Positions 46,444 through 58,071 of a DNA stretch of 64,000 nucleotides are shown here, one piece after another. This DNA comes from Clarireedia homoeocarpa (Eukaryota > Ascomycota > Leotiomycetes > Helotiales > Rutstroemiaceae). The position numbers and the translations under genes were made by a program. The first letter of the stretch is position 1. Each line of letters begins with the position of its first letter. Under the pieces are notes generated by a model. The model was not told the DNA's origin and ran no database searches. It saw nothing but the letters and a program-made list of their open reading frames with translations. Where the stretch lies: contig LNKV01000012.1 in the NCBI GenBank assembly GCA_001465935.1, positions 691,302 to 755,301 on the forward strand. The letters run 5' to 3'.

Positions 46444-49016
46444 TACTTTTTGTTACATACTTTCTCGAAAGCCTCCAGAAGAACCTAAAGGCCACTTGTT
46501 AGTCGCACTATAATATGCGTATTTTCCAAGAAATCAGTTAAACTCACCGTGAACTTATGGTCCTCCATCGAGGCAAAAATCGGATCTCTGGATAGCTTCA
46601 TCTCGCTAACTCTGGGACTGTGAATGCCAAAGGCGACTCTAGCAAGGAACCTCGGATCATCTCTCTCCTTGATCTTCTCCAAGACCTGCTTGAATGCGGG
46701 ATAATTGAACTTGACTGGAGGGGGTAGTTGGATCATGACTGGTTCATGTGTCATACACCACTGACAATGACCGCATTCTTTCTTTCCATCCGGTAGTTGG
46801 TCACCAAAGTGCTGCGCCAAAGTTCTTGAAAAGCATGCCCTAGCTGTGATGAGTTGCAGCATCCGTTCTGTTCGTTGGAGAGCAGCTTCTTCGCGCTCCG
46901 CCATAGTTTTGTATAATGCGTCTGTCAGTCTTTCGATCTCTGCTTGTTCTTTAGGCAAATCTTGCAGAACCTTGTAGGTGTTAAGAACACCACTGGCTTT
47001 TAGATTGACGACCTGCTCATCATTCCATTCGTTCAGTCTGGCAACGATGTCTTTTCGTTCTATCTTATATTTCATGGCTGCTGCTTCTATGTCGATATGA
47101 TGGAGTTTGGACGCCTTTTTAGCATATGTTTTAATTGCTTTTGCAGCTGGAGATGTGTCTGAAGCAAGTTTGGCCTTGTACTTCGCGTCATCCACGGTGT
47201 ATGAATATTTCTGGTACATCGGTGTTGTAGCACGTATCAACCCATGGGTAAGCTCGAGCTGAGCATAGATATTGCTCAAGGTGGTGGACCGGATATCAAA
47301 TTCTCTTTGTTGGTTGGAGTGGGAGGTCTTGATCTGGCCACCAATTGGAAGCCTTGAATTCGTGTAATCGAATATATCATTGAGCAGATGATAGACCGAA
47401 TTTCGGGATGGTAGGTCTCCTCGAGCGAATAACTCACGTAAGTGAAGATCTTCGCCGCATACGTAGAAGAAGCAGTTGGCCGGGTTTCCATCTCGTCCAC
47501 TTCGTCCAATTTCTTGACCTAGGAGATGTTAGAGTATGGTCAGTTTGGGGGAGGTGGTATATTGTCAAAGTCGATGACTATGGATGAATTAAGAATAACA
47601 TGACAAAGGGCAAAGAAGGGTGTACATACTATAAGATTCTAGACTGCTAGGTATACTAAAATGGACTACATTCCTAATAGATTCTTTATCGATACCCATG
47701 CCAAATGCAATAGTCGCAACCATAATCATGGAATCGCTTCTCATAAAGTCATCCTGAAGCTTGGTTTTGGTAGCTGTATCCATGCCAGCGTGGAATGCCT
47801 TGGCCGTAAATTTTTCGCGCCGCAGCTCAGCCGCAAGTTTCTCGGTGTCTTTTTGAAGAGTCACGTAGACAATTGTTGATCCTGTGTTCTTGCGTAGAAA
47901 GCTAAAAAGCCGTGGTAGTAGCTCGTCTTTGGTCTTCCCTGACTCCGCTAATAATCGTAGGTTAGGACGATACGTTGTGGTTCTAAAAAGGCCATCCTCG
48001 TCGATCTTAAATGCATTGCAAATATCTTGGGCCACACGAGGCGTGGCGGTTGCAGTCAGACATATGACACGTTCTGCTCGAATTTCATCGGCAAATCGGG
48101 CAACCTCTAACGGATATTAATCAAGGAAGCCGTATAGCAAACAGGGCGGATTACTTAGATAATCTGGTCGAAAGCTGTGTCCCCATTCACTGATGCAATG
48201 TGCTTCGTCTACGGCTAGTAATCTTATGCCACCACGGACTCGTTTCATCTGCTCAACGAAGCCTTCGTTGTTCAGTCTTTCTGGGGCACAGTAAAGTAGC
48301 TTCAACGCTCCATTTCGCATAGCATCGACCGTTTGAAGATATTCTTCCCTGGTTTTAGTTGAGTCAAACGTTGCTGCTGCAATACCACGTCTGGTAAGAG
48401 CGTCCACTTGGTCTTTCATCAAAGCAATAAGAGGGGAGACTACCAAAGTGACTAAAGTGCAGAAAGTCAGTGGCTTTCTTCGGAAATGTTATATCAAGTA
48501 GGAGATAGGCGTGCAAAGGCAGAACATGACTCTATGCTATCTCGGCTTATCGACTCTTCCAAGTGTGGTGCAATTATGCGCAAATATCAACTCACTTCCA
48601 TGCGCTCTCTCATCACGAGCACCAAGACGCCGGTCTTCGTCCTCGAAGGCCAATGCGGGAACCTGAAAGCAAAGGCTTTTTCCACCTCCGGTTGGAAATA
48701 CAACGGCAGCATTTTTGCCGGTGAGAATCCTTGATATGGCTTGCTCTTGCTTCAAACGGAATGAGTCGAAACCAAAGTGGCGCCTCAAAGCGGAAACGGC
48801 AGATTCAAAAATCTTAGGAGTTCCTTCAGTCGCCAACTTCTTGGGCGGTTTTGAGGAAAATTTGGATGATGCTTTGCGTTTACGACTTTGGGATATTTCC
48901 TGGCTTTGAGCACCGGTAAGGCCTTGGGAAGACGCCACGGCTTCAACTTCGTTTACTATATTCAGGAGGTCCGCCTCGTCGCCAGAGCTAAAGCCATAAT
49001 CATCATCTGCAGACAT
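46444..49016 (-). CDS. RecQ-family ATP-dependent DNA helicase
   Basis: Five exons, 49016-48596, 48451-48155, 48106-47630, 47518-46548 and 46485-46444; 735 aa. It should be a 3'-5' DNA helicase in nuclear recombination or replication repair. Order: acidic/basic N-terminal tail with RKRKASSK; motif 0 region FGFDSFRLKQEQAI; Walker A FPTGGGKS; PLIALMKDQV; DEAH box (AVDEAHCISEWGHSFRPDY); motif III TATA; RecQ motif VI QEIGRSGRDG formed across the third intron; and a zinc-binding CGHCQWC cluster with an upstream Cys (ARACFSR) in the RecQ-Ct. No HRDC or exonuclease domain is seen. It is shorter than BLM/Sgs1 types, nearer the compact RECQ1/bacterial-RecQ layout. Assignment to a particular eukaryotic RecQ subgroup is open. 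The last exon has only 14 codons. Confidence 0.9.
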
Positions 49017-49669
49017 GTCTGCTGTATGCCGATGCAGTCGTTGTTATTTTGGCCTTGTCAGAACCAAAGAAGTGCGAAATTTTTGAAACGACCTCGATTG
49101 CATCTCGTTTGCTGCTGGGCTGTAGATGCACAGAAACCCCGCGTCGCACTGTATTTGTTGAACGCGTAGAACTAAGTCATAAACAAAGTCACGTGCAAGA
49201 CATCGATTTTATTTCTCTTTTTATTTTGTACTCGTAAGTTACTTCTAGTGTACAGAGCATATCGTAGCTCATAAGACCTCTCACTTGCTGGCAGCGCATT
49301 TCCTGACCCAGTAATAATTATTCTGTCCAGGGATAAAATTTTCTCCTCTATCTGCTTAGCTACATAAGTAGAACTCCACTGTGAGTCCCGAGAAAGAGAC
49401 AAGGTAGCATTTGTATAGTTTAATTTCACAAGTTCTTGATATCTCTTCTCAGAGTCACCGGCTTCCAAGGTCTTTGTTTGTACAAGATCTTCCCACATTT
49501 CTTCCATAGTACGGGTATCCTCTTCCAAGCCTCTCTTCCATACCAGTATATTCCAACGCCCCTTTAAATCAAACCCACATGTACAAGATATATACCTACA
49601 CTAATGTTTTATTTTACAGCCATTAGCCAAACAATGGGAGCCTCTCTTCAGTGTGGTTTCAGCCTGCGT
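49017..49669. other. Spacer between RecQ and carrier genes
   Basis: Same-strand spacer holding the RecQ promoter and a doubtful small ORF (separate entry at 49172-49507). Confidence 0.4.
49172..49507 (-). CDS. Possible small gene or exon, unknown product
   Basis: A minus-strand frame of 111 codons from an ATG at 49507 has protein-like composition: charged, helical, with a segment like GDSEKRYQELVKLNY followed by AKQIEEKILSLDRIIITG. The frame stays open upstream through WNILVWKRG to about 49560-49575, so this could be a 3' exon of a gene whose first exon I did not find, between RecQ and the carrier gene. No domain is recognised. It could also be part of a long RecQ leader. Confidence 0.35.
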   Translation of the reverse strand: MEEMWEDLVQTKTLEAGDSEKRYQELVKLNYTNATLSLSRDSQWSSTYVAKQIEEKILSLDRIIITGSGNALPASERSYELRYALYTRSNLRVQNKKRNKIDVLHVTLFMT

Positions 49670-50707
49670 CTATTTGACGGCGATTTTGGCTGGAATGCTT
49701 CGCCTGAGTCTGATTGTTTGTTCATACAACACATCCTTGAATGCAAACAGGAAAGCGGCAGTCATGACACTCTGGGAGACCTTTGGAGCAATACCTGGGT
49801 CAGGGTTAGCAAAGCTCTCAAATATCCTTGTGGACAATACTTACCCTTGTAGAACCCTGCATATCCTTCTTCTTTCAGGATGCGCCTCATACCTTCAATC
49901 ATATTTTCTTTTCCTCCATCTCTACCAGCAATATGCATTCGACTCTTGACGGTGATGTAAGGATAAGTGATGGTTGTAGCGAAAAGCTTCCCTAACGCCC
50001 CTAAGAGGAACGCGGTTGTGGGTGTAATTCGCTTCTTTTTCTCAATGACATTCTTCAACTGCTCAAAAATGGTGTATTGCAAAATCGGGTTGATGACAAG
50101 TACCAGTGCTGGCACCACTCCAGCGAACAGCGCTTGTGGCCCTTCCTCTTTTATAAGTGCAAGCAAAGTACCGATTGTCGTTGGTGCCTTCGCAGGTTTA
50201 GACCCAGGTAGCAAGCCTTCATGTGTCTCGCTGTTTCTCTTTCGTGTGGTCATTCGTGTGTTGACGACCCAGATGGGATTTGTAAGAAGGACTGTCGCGG
50301 AGCCAGCGATGGCACCCGCAATCATCGACTCGATGGTTGTCAGTTTCTTGGAGGCTCTGCCAGCTTTGAGAGCGGCCTTTTCGAAACCGGATCGGGTCCA
50401 TTCGTACCAATAATAGTATACGAAATTGGTGACGCTGATACCGAAAAGTGCCGAATCCAGACCGGCGTAAAGACCTGTGAAACCTTCCCGTTGCACGATG
50501 TGCCTCACCGCATCGAGGAAGCCCGAGTCGGCACGCTTGGATTCGACTTGTGCGCGCGTAGAGAGGGTGATAAGAGGGTAACTATTACTTGTCAGGACGC
50601 TGGCTGTGGAGAGAAATAGGGGACCAATACGTAAGAGCCATCGAGAGGATGCCCCCGCCGGCACCGGACAAAGCGTGGGCAACATTGTCAGACTGTTGAG
50701 CTGCCAT
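49670..50707 (-). CDS. Peroxisomal adenine-nucleotide carrier (PMP47/ANT1-like, SLC25 family)
   Basis: Three exons, 50707-50631, 50581-49845 and 49794-49670, with introns of 49 and 50 nt; 312 aa. It has three mitochondrial-carrier repeats, each with a Px[ST]x[KR]-type motif: YPLITLSTRAQ, NPIWVVNTRM and YPYITVKSRM. The matching GLYAG, ALFAG and GFYKG blocks follow. The opening HALSGAGGG and the first repeat (TYPLITLSTRAQ, then YAGLDSALFGI) are the pattern of PMP47/SLC25A17. These carry ATP or cofactors across the peroxisomal membrane, supporting fatty-acid activation there. The first exon matters because the frame of the longest open stretch would give a false N-terminus. No PTS1 is expected for a membrane protein. 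Confidence 0.88.
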
Positions 50708-51719
50708 CCTGAACGAGTAGATGGCTATATGATTATATGATTATACCAGATAAGATACTTGGTAGAACAAAGTGGATGAAAGGGCTATTTTGCGCAGAGA
50801 AAGTGGAAATTAATCGTGAGGAATGAAGAATGGAGGGCGCGATAGTTTGCTCTTTGCTTTGCTTTGCTTTGTTTGCTTCATCAGATGTGCATTATCAGAG
50901 CCATCTCCCGATTTACCGAGGCAACTTCAACCCACTTCTGCACCTCAGATGTTTTCCCCCTTGACCTGCTCCTGCCTTGCCTTACCCTTGCATGTCGGTA
51001 CGTACTGTACTACTCCTTCTCCACATCGACTCAAATTTTGATCAGCAGATTGGGATTTGCACGTGCTAATCCTATGGAGCACGATTTCGTAGGGAGCTCG
51101 TCGCTGCTTTTCTCTGCCCTTCCCTCAGAAGTTTCTATTCTCGGCTTCAGCTCAGCTCCTTCAACGGTGGTGGCTGGTGGACGATGGCTGGTGAAGGAGC
51201 CGTGATTACTAAGGGCCCATGCAGATTGACGAGCTGGAAATCACACACACATCACCTCAATCGCTCTTCGGCTTCCAGACTTAACCGTCACATTTAGATA
51301 TTTTCTTCATTTTGCACCATATTATTCTCAATTAATTATCCTCAATTACCCATCAATTCATCATCGCTAATTTGTCGCTCCCCCCTTTTCGCTTTTCCTC
51401 AGCGCGTGTTTGCGATAGTTTCGTCCTCTGCCAGTTTACTGTATACCCAACTTTCAATGCTTCCGATTACATATACCCATACGCATATGCATTTACTCTG
51501 CCGAATTTAGTACTACTCAAAACAAACGCGAAACGCCGTGCTCTTCATGTGATCAGCGGGGTCTGGATAACAGACATACATTCAGTTGCTTTGGACACTT
51601 GATCAATTCATTGTCCGAAGTTCGTGAAGGTAATCGAAAATTCCATAAGCGGAAGGCACATATCTTGCGTCTGCAAAAAGAACATCCTAAGCTGGATGTA
51701 AAGCAAAGTACTCGCAAAG
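50708..51719. other. Divergent promoter region (carrier / abp2)
   Basis: 1.0 kb between divergent genes. It includes a TTTGCTTTGC repeat (about 50849-50870) and a long C/T-rich, AT-interspersed leader before abp2. No gene is supported. Confidence 0.45.
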
Positions 51720-53813
51720 ATGCCTCCAGTCCACGTTCCTACAATGATCCCTGAAACGACGAAACGTCGATTGGAGAATAAGTATGCACCAATTGCACCT
51801 CAAGGAGGTGAATATACTCATAGCGAGCAAGCGTGTGTAAATGCTCTTGATCGCATGATGCCAGAGCGTCCAATTCAATCACAAGCAATCAGCGCTCCGG
51901 CGAGGCAGCATTCTCGGACTTTGCCCTCAAGAGACGTCACCGATCAAACCTTTGATGACGCCTATGTAGCTTTCATCATGTACTGCAATCCATCTGTTGC
52001 TTCAGACACAGACGCATCTGAGCTCAAGAAGACTTTCCGTGCACCACCGAAAAGTGATGGGAAGAGTTTCAGCACATTTACGCTATTTGAATTAATACGC
52101 AAGTTGGAGAACAAGGAGCTTAAGACGTGGGCTCAACTGGCGATAGACCTTGGCGTTGAGCCTCCTGCTCTAGATAAGGGTCAAAGTGCTCAAAAAGTCC
52201 AGCAGTATGCTGTTAGGCTCAAGGTAGGCTCGATAATAGCTTGCAATTGGGCTGGGAAGACTGACATTGATTAGCGCTGGATGCATGCGATGCACATTGA
52301 TGCTTTCTTTGAATACTTACTGAACAAGCCTCACGTCTATTGGACCCATGTACCATCTATCAACGAGCCTCCACCAGAATATGGTCGGGACGGCGTGATT
52401 GCTGAAGAAGATTTGGCTCTTCGCGCTTTGCTCCCGGAAATACGACCTAAACGTGGACGGAGAAAAGCGGAAGACAGAGAGGATGATGATTTAGGAAGAT
52501 CGCCTTCTCAACGTCCTCGTTTAGACTCTCCTACTCTATCTGAAGACTTTATGATAGCCAGAGCATCCTTGATGCCTGACACTGCCACTCCAGGGACAGC
52601 GACTTCTGCTTTCCAGCAGGGGTTTGATACTCGCATAGGGCCATGGTCCGCAGCAGATGTACGAGGTCCAGTAGATCAATTTAGATGGGGAGCTCCGCCT
52701 GAAAGTGCCACACCTTTGTCTGCTTATCCTCAATCGGCACTTACGCCATCAAACAGAACGCAACTTTGGCCAGACAATCAAGAACCTCAATCAGCTACCA
52801 CGCCGAACAAAACTCGCAGTAGGCGGCGACACGGACCTGCGGTATCTTCTGCATGGCCAAGCAATGGCAGTGCGTCGTCCGGGAAACTACGGGGTAGACC
52901 TCCGAGTAACAGATCAGTAACAGATGGTCCCTTTTCGACCTTTCCTGCGAACCCCAATCCTCATCGAGACACACCAACGGCTACTCCTGTAGTAGCGGAC
53001 TCTGAAATACCTAGTTTCTTCTCTTCGAGCGTTGGTCCTAGTCCTATGAGCGCTCACACCCAAAACGGTCGACCAAACCGCCTTTCACTACAGGTCCCAC
53101 AGCGAAAAGGCGGAAACGTGCGATTGGCAACACCTCCACCGCCGCCACCTGTCGTACTCCTTAATGGTGAGAGCGATGCAAATTTACAGCACGATCTAAT
53201 GAACCAATCACAACAGACATCTTTAATGGAATATTTCAACATTCCTGGCCCACAGGATCCTAATCTTGGGCATTTCGTAAGCATTGCCTTCCGTCAAAAT
53301 GAAGATTTTGACCGTACCAACATTGATGCACTGGAGTCTCATTTCATTGGTGAGATTCTTGTGGCAGAGTGGTATGATGCAGCTGGCAATAGTATCCAGC
53401 GCTGTTCGATAGATGAAGCCTCCAAGATCTGCAAACAAGTAATACGCAACCTACAGGCCGAGTCCAGCAGCACTGAAGCCTTCCTGATAAATCTTTCAGC
53501 TCTTGCTGGAGGTCCATTGATGACACGTCTACGTGTTATGCGAACTGAAATGCCCCCTTCGAGAACAGATTATGAATGCCACTGGAAGATGCGCTTTGGG
53601 AGCATCGAAGCTGATTTTACCATCAGAGCGACAGTGGTGAACGAAAGCGGCCCCGACAGTAATGGTGGAATTATTATGGAGGAAGGAGAGGAAAGCTGGA
53701 AGACTAAGTATCTAAATTTACAGCAGCAGATAAAGGAGAGGGATACAAAAGTAACAAGGTTGAAAAGGGGCATGGTGGATGCCTTGGTTACTTCTGAAGA
53801 GTGGGCTAAGTGA
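51720..53813 (+). CDS. abp2: ARS-binding protein 2-like DNA-binding protein
   Basis: Two exons, 51720-52223 and 52275-53813, split by a 51-nt intron; 680 aa. The conserved Abp2 domain covers about residues 75-215. It includes FDDAYVAFIMYCNPSV, FRAPPKSDGKSFSTF, LFELIRKLENKELKTW, LGVEPPALDKGQSAQK and, across the intron, QYAVRLKRWMHAMHIDAFFEYLL. In fission yeast Abp2 binds AT-rich replication origins, and the filamentous-fungal homologue is presumed nuclear. The middle is basic and disordered with AT-hook-like RGRPPSN and RPKRGRRK segments. The C-terminal ~170 residues form a separate conserved globular region ending in a coiled coil (KTKYLNLQQQIKERD). Family assignment rests on recognition of the domain pattern. 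Origin function in this organism is inferred. Confidence 0.85.
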
Positions 53814-54121
53814 TTGGCAGCCAGCATCATCGATAGAGTATGATGGAAGAGGATGCGATTAGCAATGCAACGCGCAATGGCATAACCATGGAATATCTTA
53901 GCTGCCTTGTAGAAGATAGGCTCGGTATTCGTGGTTAGACTATCTTCTACCCCCTAAGCTGGTCCAGAGCTATCAAGTAATATAGGTAAGCGAAGCGCTA
54001 CTAAGTCGCCGCTAGCTACTGCTAAATGCGCTGCTCAAGATGATTCAACACTGCGACTTATTCGCGCGAAACGTTGAAGCAAAGTCTGTATCAGCAAGTC
54101 TAGGTGTTCTGAACCAGAACC
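53814..54121. other. Spacer between abp2 and the 2H-phosphoesterase gene
   Basis: 308 nt. It holds the 3' flank of abp2 and the short promoter of the next gene. No other feature is seen. Confidence 0.45.
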
Positions 54122-54640
54122 ATGTCCCAACCATTCGTACTCACTCTTCGAATCGACTCAGCCTCAGAAAAACTATTGACGGGCTTACGTACTCGATTTT
54201 TCCCCGAGTCCCGCAATTACCTGAATGCCCATATAACACTTTTCCACGCCCTCCCCGCCGACTCCCTCCCGCTCTACCAAGCTATTCTCACACAAGTCGC
54301 ACAACGCGAATCCTGCTTCACGCTTGGTATCAACGCCCCGTTCCCACTGGGGAAGAAGGGAGTTGGGATCAATGTAGCTTCTCATAATCTAAGAGAATTA
54401 CATGAAGAACTACTCGAGCATTTTAAAAAAGAAGAAGTACAGTTGACGGATCAGGATCAGAGGAAGTTGAGGCCGCATGTTACTGTGCAGAACAAGGTTG
54501 GGGAAGAGGAAGCTAGGGAGACTTTGGAGATCGTGAAGAGGGAGTTTAAAGAGCAAGCTGGAAGGGCGGAGGCGCTGACTCTCTGGAGGTATGAAGTTGG
54601 TGGTGAATGGACTCATTTGGAGGATTTCCCATTTCAGTGA
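54122..54640 (+). CDS. 2H phosphoesterase / 2'-5' RNA ligase-like protein
   Basis: Single exon, 172 aa. It has the two Hx[TS]x motifs of the 2H superfamily: HITLF at His37 and HVTVQ at His119, about 80 residues apart as usual, with the downstream NK and a final WRYEVGGEWTHLEDFPF. These enzymes handle cyclic phosphodiester or 2'-5' linked substrates in RNA metabolism. The substrate here is unknown. There is no signal peptide, so it is likely cytosolic or nuclear. The start is the first ATG of the frame, with leader immediately upstream. Confidence 0.85.
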   Translation: MSQPFVLTLRIDSASEKLLTGLRTRFFPESRNYLNAHITLFHALPADSLPLYQAILTQVAQRESCFTLGINAPFPLGKKGVGINVASHNLRELHEELLEHFKKEEVQLTDQDQRKLRPHVTVQNKVGEEEARETLEIVKREFKEQAGRAEALTLWRYEVGGEWTHLEDFPFQ

Positions 54641-55066
54641 AATACTGTGGCGTCCAGTAATAGTTGAGGAGAAAATGAAGAAGTATGAGGACCAGGCATT
54701 TGTGAGGCCAATGTGCCGATACCTTGATGAAATCCTTGCAATTAGCAAGCTCCTACATGTATATAAACCTGTACCATCAATTTCCGTGAGGAAAACCCCA
54801 TCTTTCGAGTTTCGCCAGCAAAAAGCAATTACAATGCAGCTCTCCTCGAGATGACTTCATCCCCATGTCGATGGTGGTTGGATGACTAAGCAAACAGTTC
54901 TCGATAAGATAAGGTTGTAATGTAAAAAGTTCTAGGCTCAGCTCAAAATATTGAAGCTTTCTCCATTTCAATAGGCAGCAATCCAATCAACAAGCGACTT
55001 TTTATGGTGAAATCCCTAGGCAAAATCGTGCTCCAATATAATGATAAGTAGTCAAGAAGTGCTGGC
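54641..55066. other. Spacer before rad17
   Basis: AT-rich 3' flank and the promoter region of the following gene. No gene is supported on either strand. Confidence 0.45.
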
Positions 55067-57796
55067 ATGGCGCCTCCAGCGAAAAGACGGAAGCGCAATG
55101 TCGTTGAATCTTCTCCCCAAACCTCCGACAATGACGAAGAAGAACCAGTTCAAGTCAGCAACTTCAAGCGTCGAATGAGTGACTTAATGTCTTCTTCGCC
55201 CCCAAGACCAACTGGCTCTGCACCAGCTGTTGAACCTACTACTAGGAAAGCGAGCCAGATATTGAATCCTCCGGCCACAAGAGCCAAAACTGCGAATCAT
55301 CCTCACAATGCTGCACCGATATATCCGTCGACTCACCGTAAGCAGTCAACGAAGAGTCCTAGCACCAGTCCAGAAAAAGCAAGGCGCACAGCAAAGGTTG
55401 ATGAGAAGCGGAAGAATGCAGACATTCATGCACTTTTCACAAAGCAGGCCCAGAGGCAGGACAAGCAATCTAGGGGCGAGACCATACCGAAACAGAGAAT
55501 AAGAGTTCTAAGTTCGAGAGACGTGCAAGAAGTTGAGGATATAATATCTGACGACGATGATGTGGGAGATAATAAAGCGCAGGCTGTCAGCTTGGTTGGC
55601 CAGGCAGCCAAGGGTCGAGTTGTGGGAAGGCATGCGTTCACAGTGAGCGGTACAAATGCACCCAGTGCTAGCCAGAAATTTGTCAAGCCGGCAAAGACCT
55701 CGGCAGAGCCTCAAGAAGATGAGGACATGCGGCCTTGGGCGGAAAAGTTTGGACCAACCAATCTTGAGGAACTTGGGGTTCACAAAAGAAAAGTGGCAGA
55801 CGTTCGGACATGGCTCGACAATGTTATTGAAGGACGAATAAGACAAAGGTTGTTGATATTGAAGGGTGCTGCAGGCACGGGGAAAACTACCACGTTGCAA
55901 CTTCTGGCGAAAGACATGGGATGTGATGTTCTGGAATGGCGGAATCCTGTTGGATCTATAGCAACAGCCGATGGGTTTCAATCAATGGCTGCACAATTTG
56001 AAGAGTTTATGGGGCGTGGTGGAAAATTTGGCCAACTGGACCTGTTCTCAGATAACGGCATTGTTCCTCCAAAACCGGAGCCCAAACCACTTGACCGTCG
56101 GAAACAGATCATACTCATTGAAGAATTCCCCAACACGTTCACTCGTTCATCAAATGCTTTGGAGTCATTTCGGTCTACGGTATTACAGTATCTTGCGTCT
56201 AACACCCCACCTCTCTCAATGCCATACAATCATCGTGCAGAGCATGAACCTGTTACTCCTGTTGTTATGGTCATTTCTGAAACATTACTCACAACGACCT
56301 CTGCTTCTGCAGATAGCTTCACTGCCCACCGTCTACTTGGACCCGAGATTCTTCAACACCCTGGTGTTGGAGTAATCGAATTCAACGCAATCGCACCTAC
56401 AATATTAGCCAAAGCTCTTGAGACAATAGTCCAGAAGGAGTCAAGAAAATCCGGTCGGAGAAAGACACCAGGACCTCAAGTTTTGAAGAAACTTGGTGAG
56501 GTCGGCGATATCAGGAGTGCAATTGGATCGTTAGAGTTCATGTGTTTGAGAGGAGACGTCGATGATTGGGGAGGTAAAGTTGTGTTTGGGAAAGCGCAAA
56601 AGACGAGCAAAGACACGTCCTTGACAAGAATGGAGGAAGAATCGCTCGAATTAATCACCCATCGCGAAGCTAGTCTCGGCATTTTCCATGCAGTAGGCAA
56701 AGTCGTATACAACAAGCGCGAGGGAAGAGTCCCAGGAGACGTAGAAAATCTCTCAGGTTTCATATCACATCATGCACGACCCAAAAAGTCCGAAGTGCAT
56801 GTTGACGAACTCATCGACGAAACCGGCACAGACACACAAACCTTCATTGCCGCTCTCCACGAGAACTACATACTCTCCTGCGACGCCCCTGCCACATCTT
56901 TCGAATTCTCTTCCCTTGACCACGTCAACGGTTGTATCAATGCTCTCTCCGACAGCGACCTCCTGTGTTCATCCTGGGATGGCTCCTTCCAATCATCCGG
57001 CCTCGGCGGTGGATTTGCAGGCTCCGGCTCCGGCGGCGATGTTCTCCGCCAAGACGAAATAACATTCCATATCGCTGTTCGTGGCCTCTTGTTCTCTCTC
57101 CCGCACCCCGTAACACGCAAAGCTCCTTCCGCGACAGGACTTCGCACAGGCAAAGCGGGTGATCAACATAAGATGTTCTATCCGACCTCTTTGAAACTGT
57201 GGCGTATGAAAGAGGAGATCGGAGGTACCATTGATCTTTGGACTACACGGCTGATGAAGGGGGAGATGGAGAACATGAATTCGATAACCGCCGGGGCAGC
57301 GGCGTTTGCGAGACCGAAGGCTGGGACGGTGGAGAGTTGGAAGACGAAAAATGGTGGTATTGGGAGGGATAATCGGTCTAAAGGTGCGAAACAAGGAAGA
57401 GAAGAAGATGACGTCGCGCCACTCCTCTCACTTGGTGCTGCAGCGCGTACGGAAATGTTGCTCGAGCGCCTGCCGTACATGGTGCATATAGCGCAGTCGA
57501 AAGCGAGAAAACGCGGATCTTCAACTTTGGGTTTTGCGATTAGGGATATGGAGAAGGTGACGATGTTTAAGGGAATTGGGAATGTGGGGGAGAGCGCGGA
57601 TGACGATGGGGATGTGGAGGGAGATGCGGAGAATGAGGGTTGGACAACGGATAGGCCGGGTGAGGGGGCAGAGGCAGGGGCGAGGAGGAAGAAAGGCGTT
57701 GTTATGAGGAAGGGGGAGGGTGGGAAAGCGGGGTTGTTGAGGAAGCAGGAGGTTGTTAAGTATGTACTTAGTGATGATGATATCGAGGATGATTGA
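55067..57796 (+). CDS. rad17: Checkpoint clamp loader subunit Rad17 (Rad24 homologue)
   Basis: Single exon, 909 aa. It loads the 9-1-1 checkpoint clamp at damaged or stalled DNA with RFC2-5, in the nucleus. The N-terminal ~220 residues are disordered and rich in basic/Ser/Pro segments (PAKRRKR nuclear-localisation-like start, IISDDDDVGD). The RFC-type AAA+ domain begins at MRPWAEKFGPTNLEELGVHKRKVADV, with Walker A GAAGTGKTT at about 267-275 and Walker B IILIEEFPN at about 348-356. The lid and helical domains follow to about residue 700. The C-terminus is basic/Gly-rich and ends in an acidic LSDDDIEDD stretch. Only the first part shows high conservation to the family. Having no intron over 2.7 kb is unusual next to the intron-rich neighbours. 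Confidence 0.88.
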   Translation: MAPPAKRRKRNVVESSPQTSDNDEEEPVQVSNFKRRMSDLMSSSPPRPTGSAPAVEPTTRKASQILNPPATRAKTANHPHNAAPIYPSTHRKQSTKSPSTSPEKARRTAKVDEKRKNADIHALFTKQAQRQDKQSRGETIPKQRIRVLSSRDVQEVEDIISDDDDVGDNKAQAVSLVGQAAKGRVVGRHAFTVSGTNAPSASQKFVKPAKTSAEPQEDEDMRPWAEKFGPTNLEELGVHKRKVADVRTWLDNVIEGRIRQRLLILKGAAGTGKTTTLQLLAKDMGCDVLEWRNPVGSIATADGFQSMAAQFEEFMGRGGKFGQLDLFSDNGIVPPKPEPKPLDRRKQIILIEEFPNTFTRSSNALESFRSTVLQYLASNTPPLSMPYNHRAEHEPVTPVVMVISETLLTTTSASADSFTAHRLLGPEILQHPGVGVIEFNAIAPTILAKALETIVQKESRKSGRRKTPGPQVLKKLGEVGDIRSAIGSLEFMCLRGDVDDWGGKVVFGKAQKTSKDTSLTRMEEESLELITHREASLGIFHAVGKVVYNKREGRVPGDVENLSGFISHHARPKKSEVHVDELIDETGTDTQTFIAALHENYILSCDAPATSFEFSSLDHVNGCINALSDSDLLCSSWDGSFQSSGLGGGFAGSGSGGDVLRQDEITFHIAVRGLLFSLPHPVTRKAPSATGLRTGKAGDQHKMFYPTSLKLWRMKEEIGGTIDLWTTRLMKGEMENMNSITAGAAAFARPKAGTVESWKTKNGGIGRDNRSKGAKQGREEDDVAPLLSLGAAARTEMLLERLPYMVHIAQSKARKRGSSTLGFAIRDMEKVTMFKGIGNVGESADDDGDVEGDAENEGWTTDRPGEGAEAGARRKKGVVMRKGEGGKAGLLRKQEVVKYVLSDDDIEDD

Positions 57797-58071
57797 GAGG
57801 GTGGGCAGAAATGTACTATACAATTTGATTTGGATGGAAGCGTGGGTTTGGTGGGCGTAATGTGCTTTTTGTCTGTGGTCTAGCTGGAGGGATTTCGAGC
57901 AATGGTAAAAATGGACTGCGCATCCAGTATGTGTTTGTTAAATCTCATTATGTCGTCAATCGGGTGCGTGGACTAGCATGAGATAGCTATTTGTATATCC
58001 TTATAGAAATACAAGTGATATTGTTACCCAAAATTTCATTGTTCATTTTCATTTTCATTTTCACAACACAT

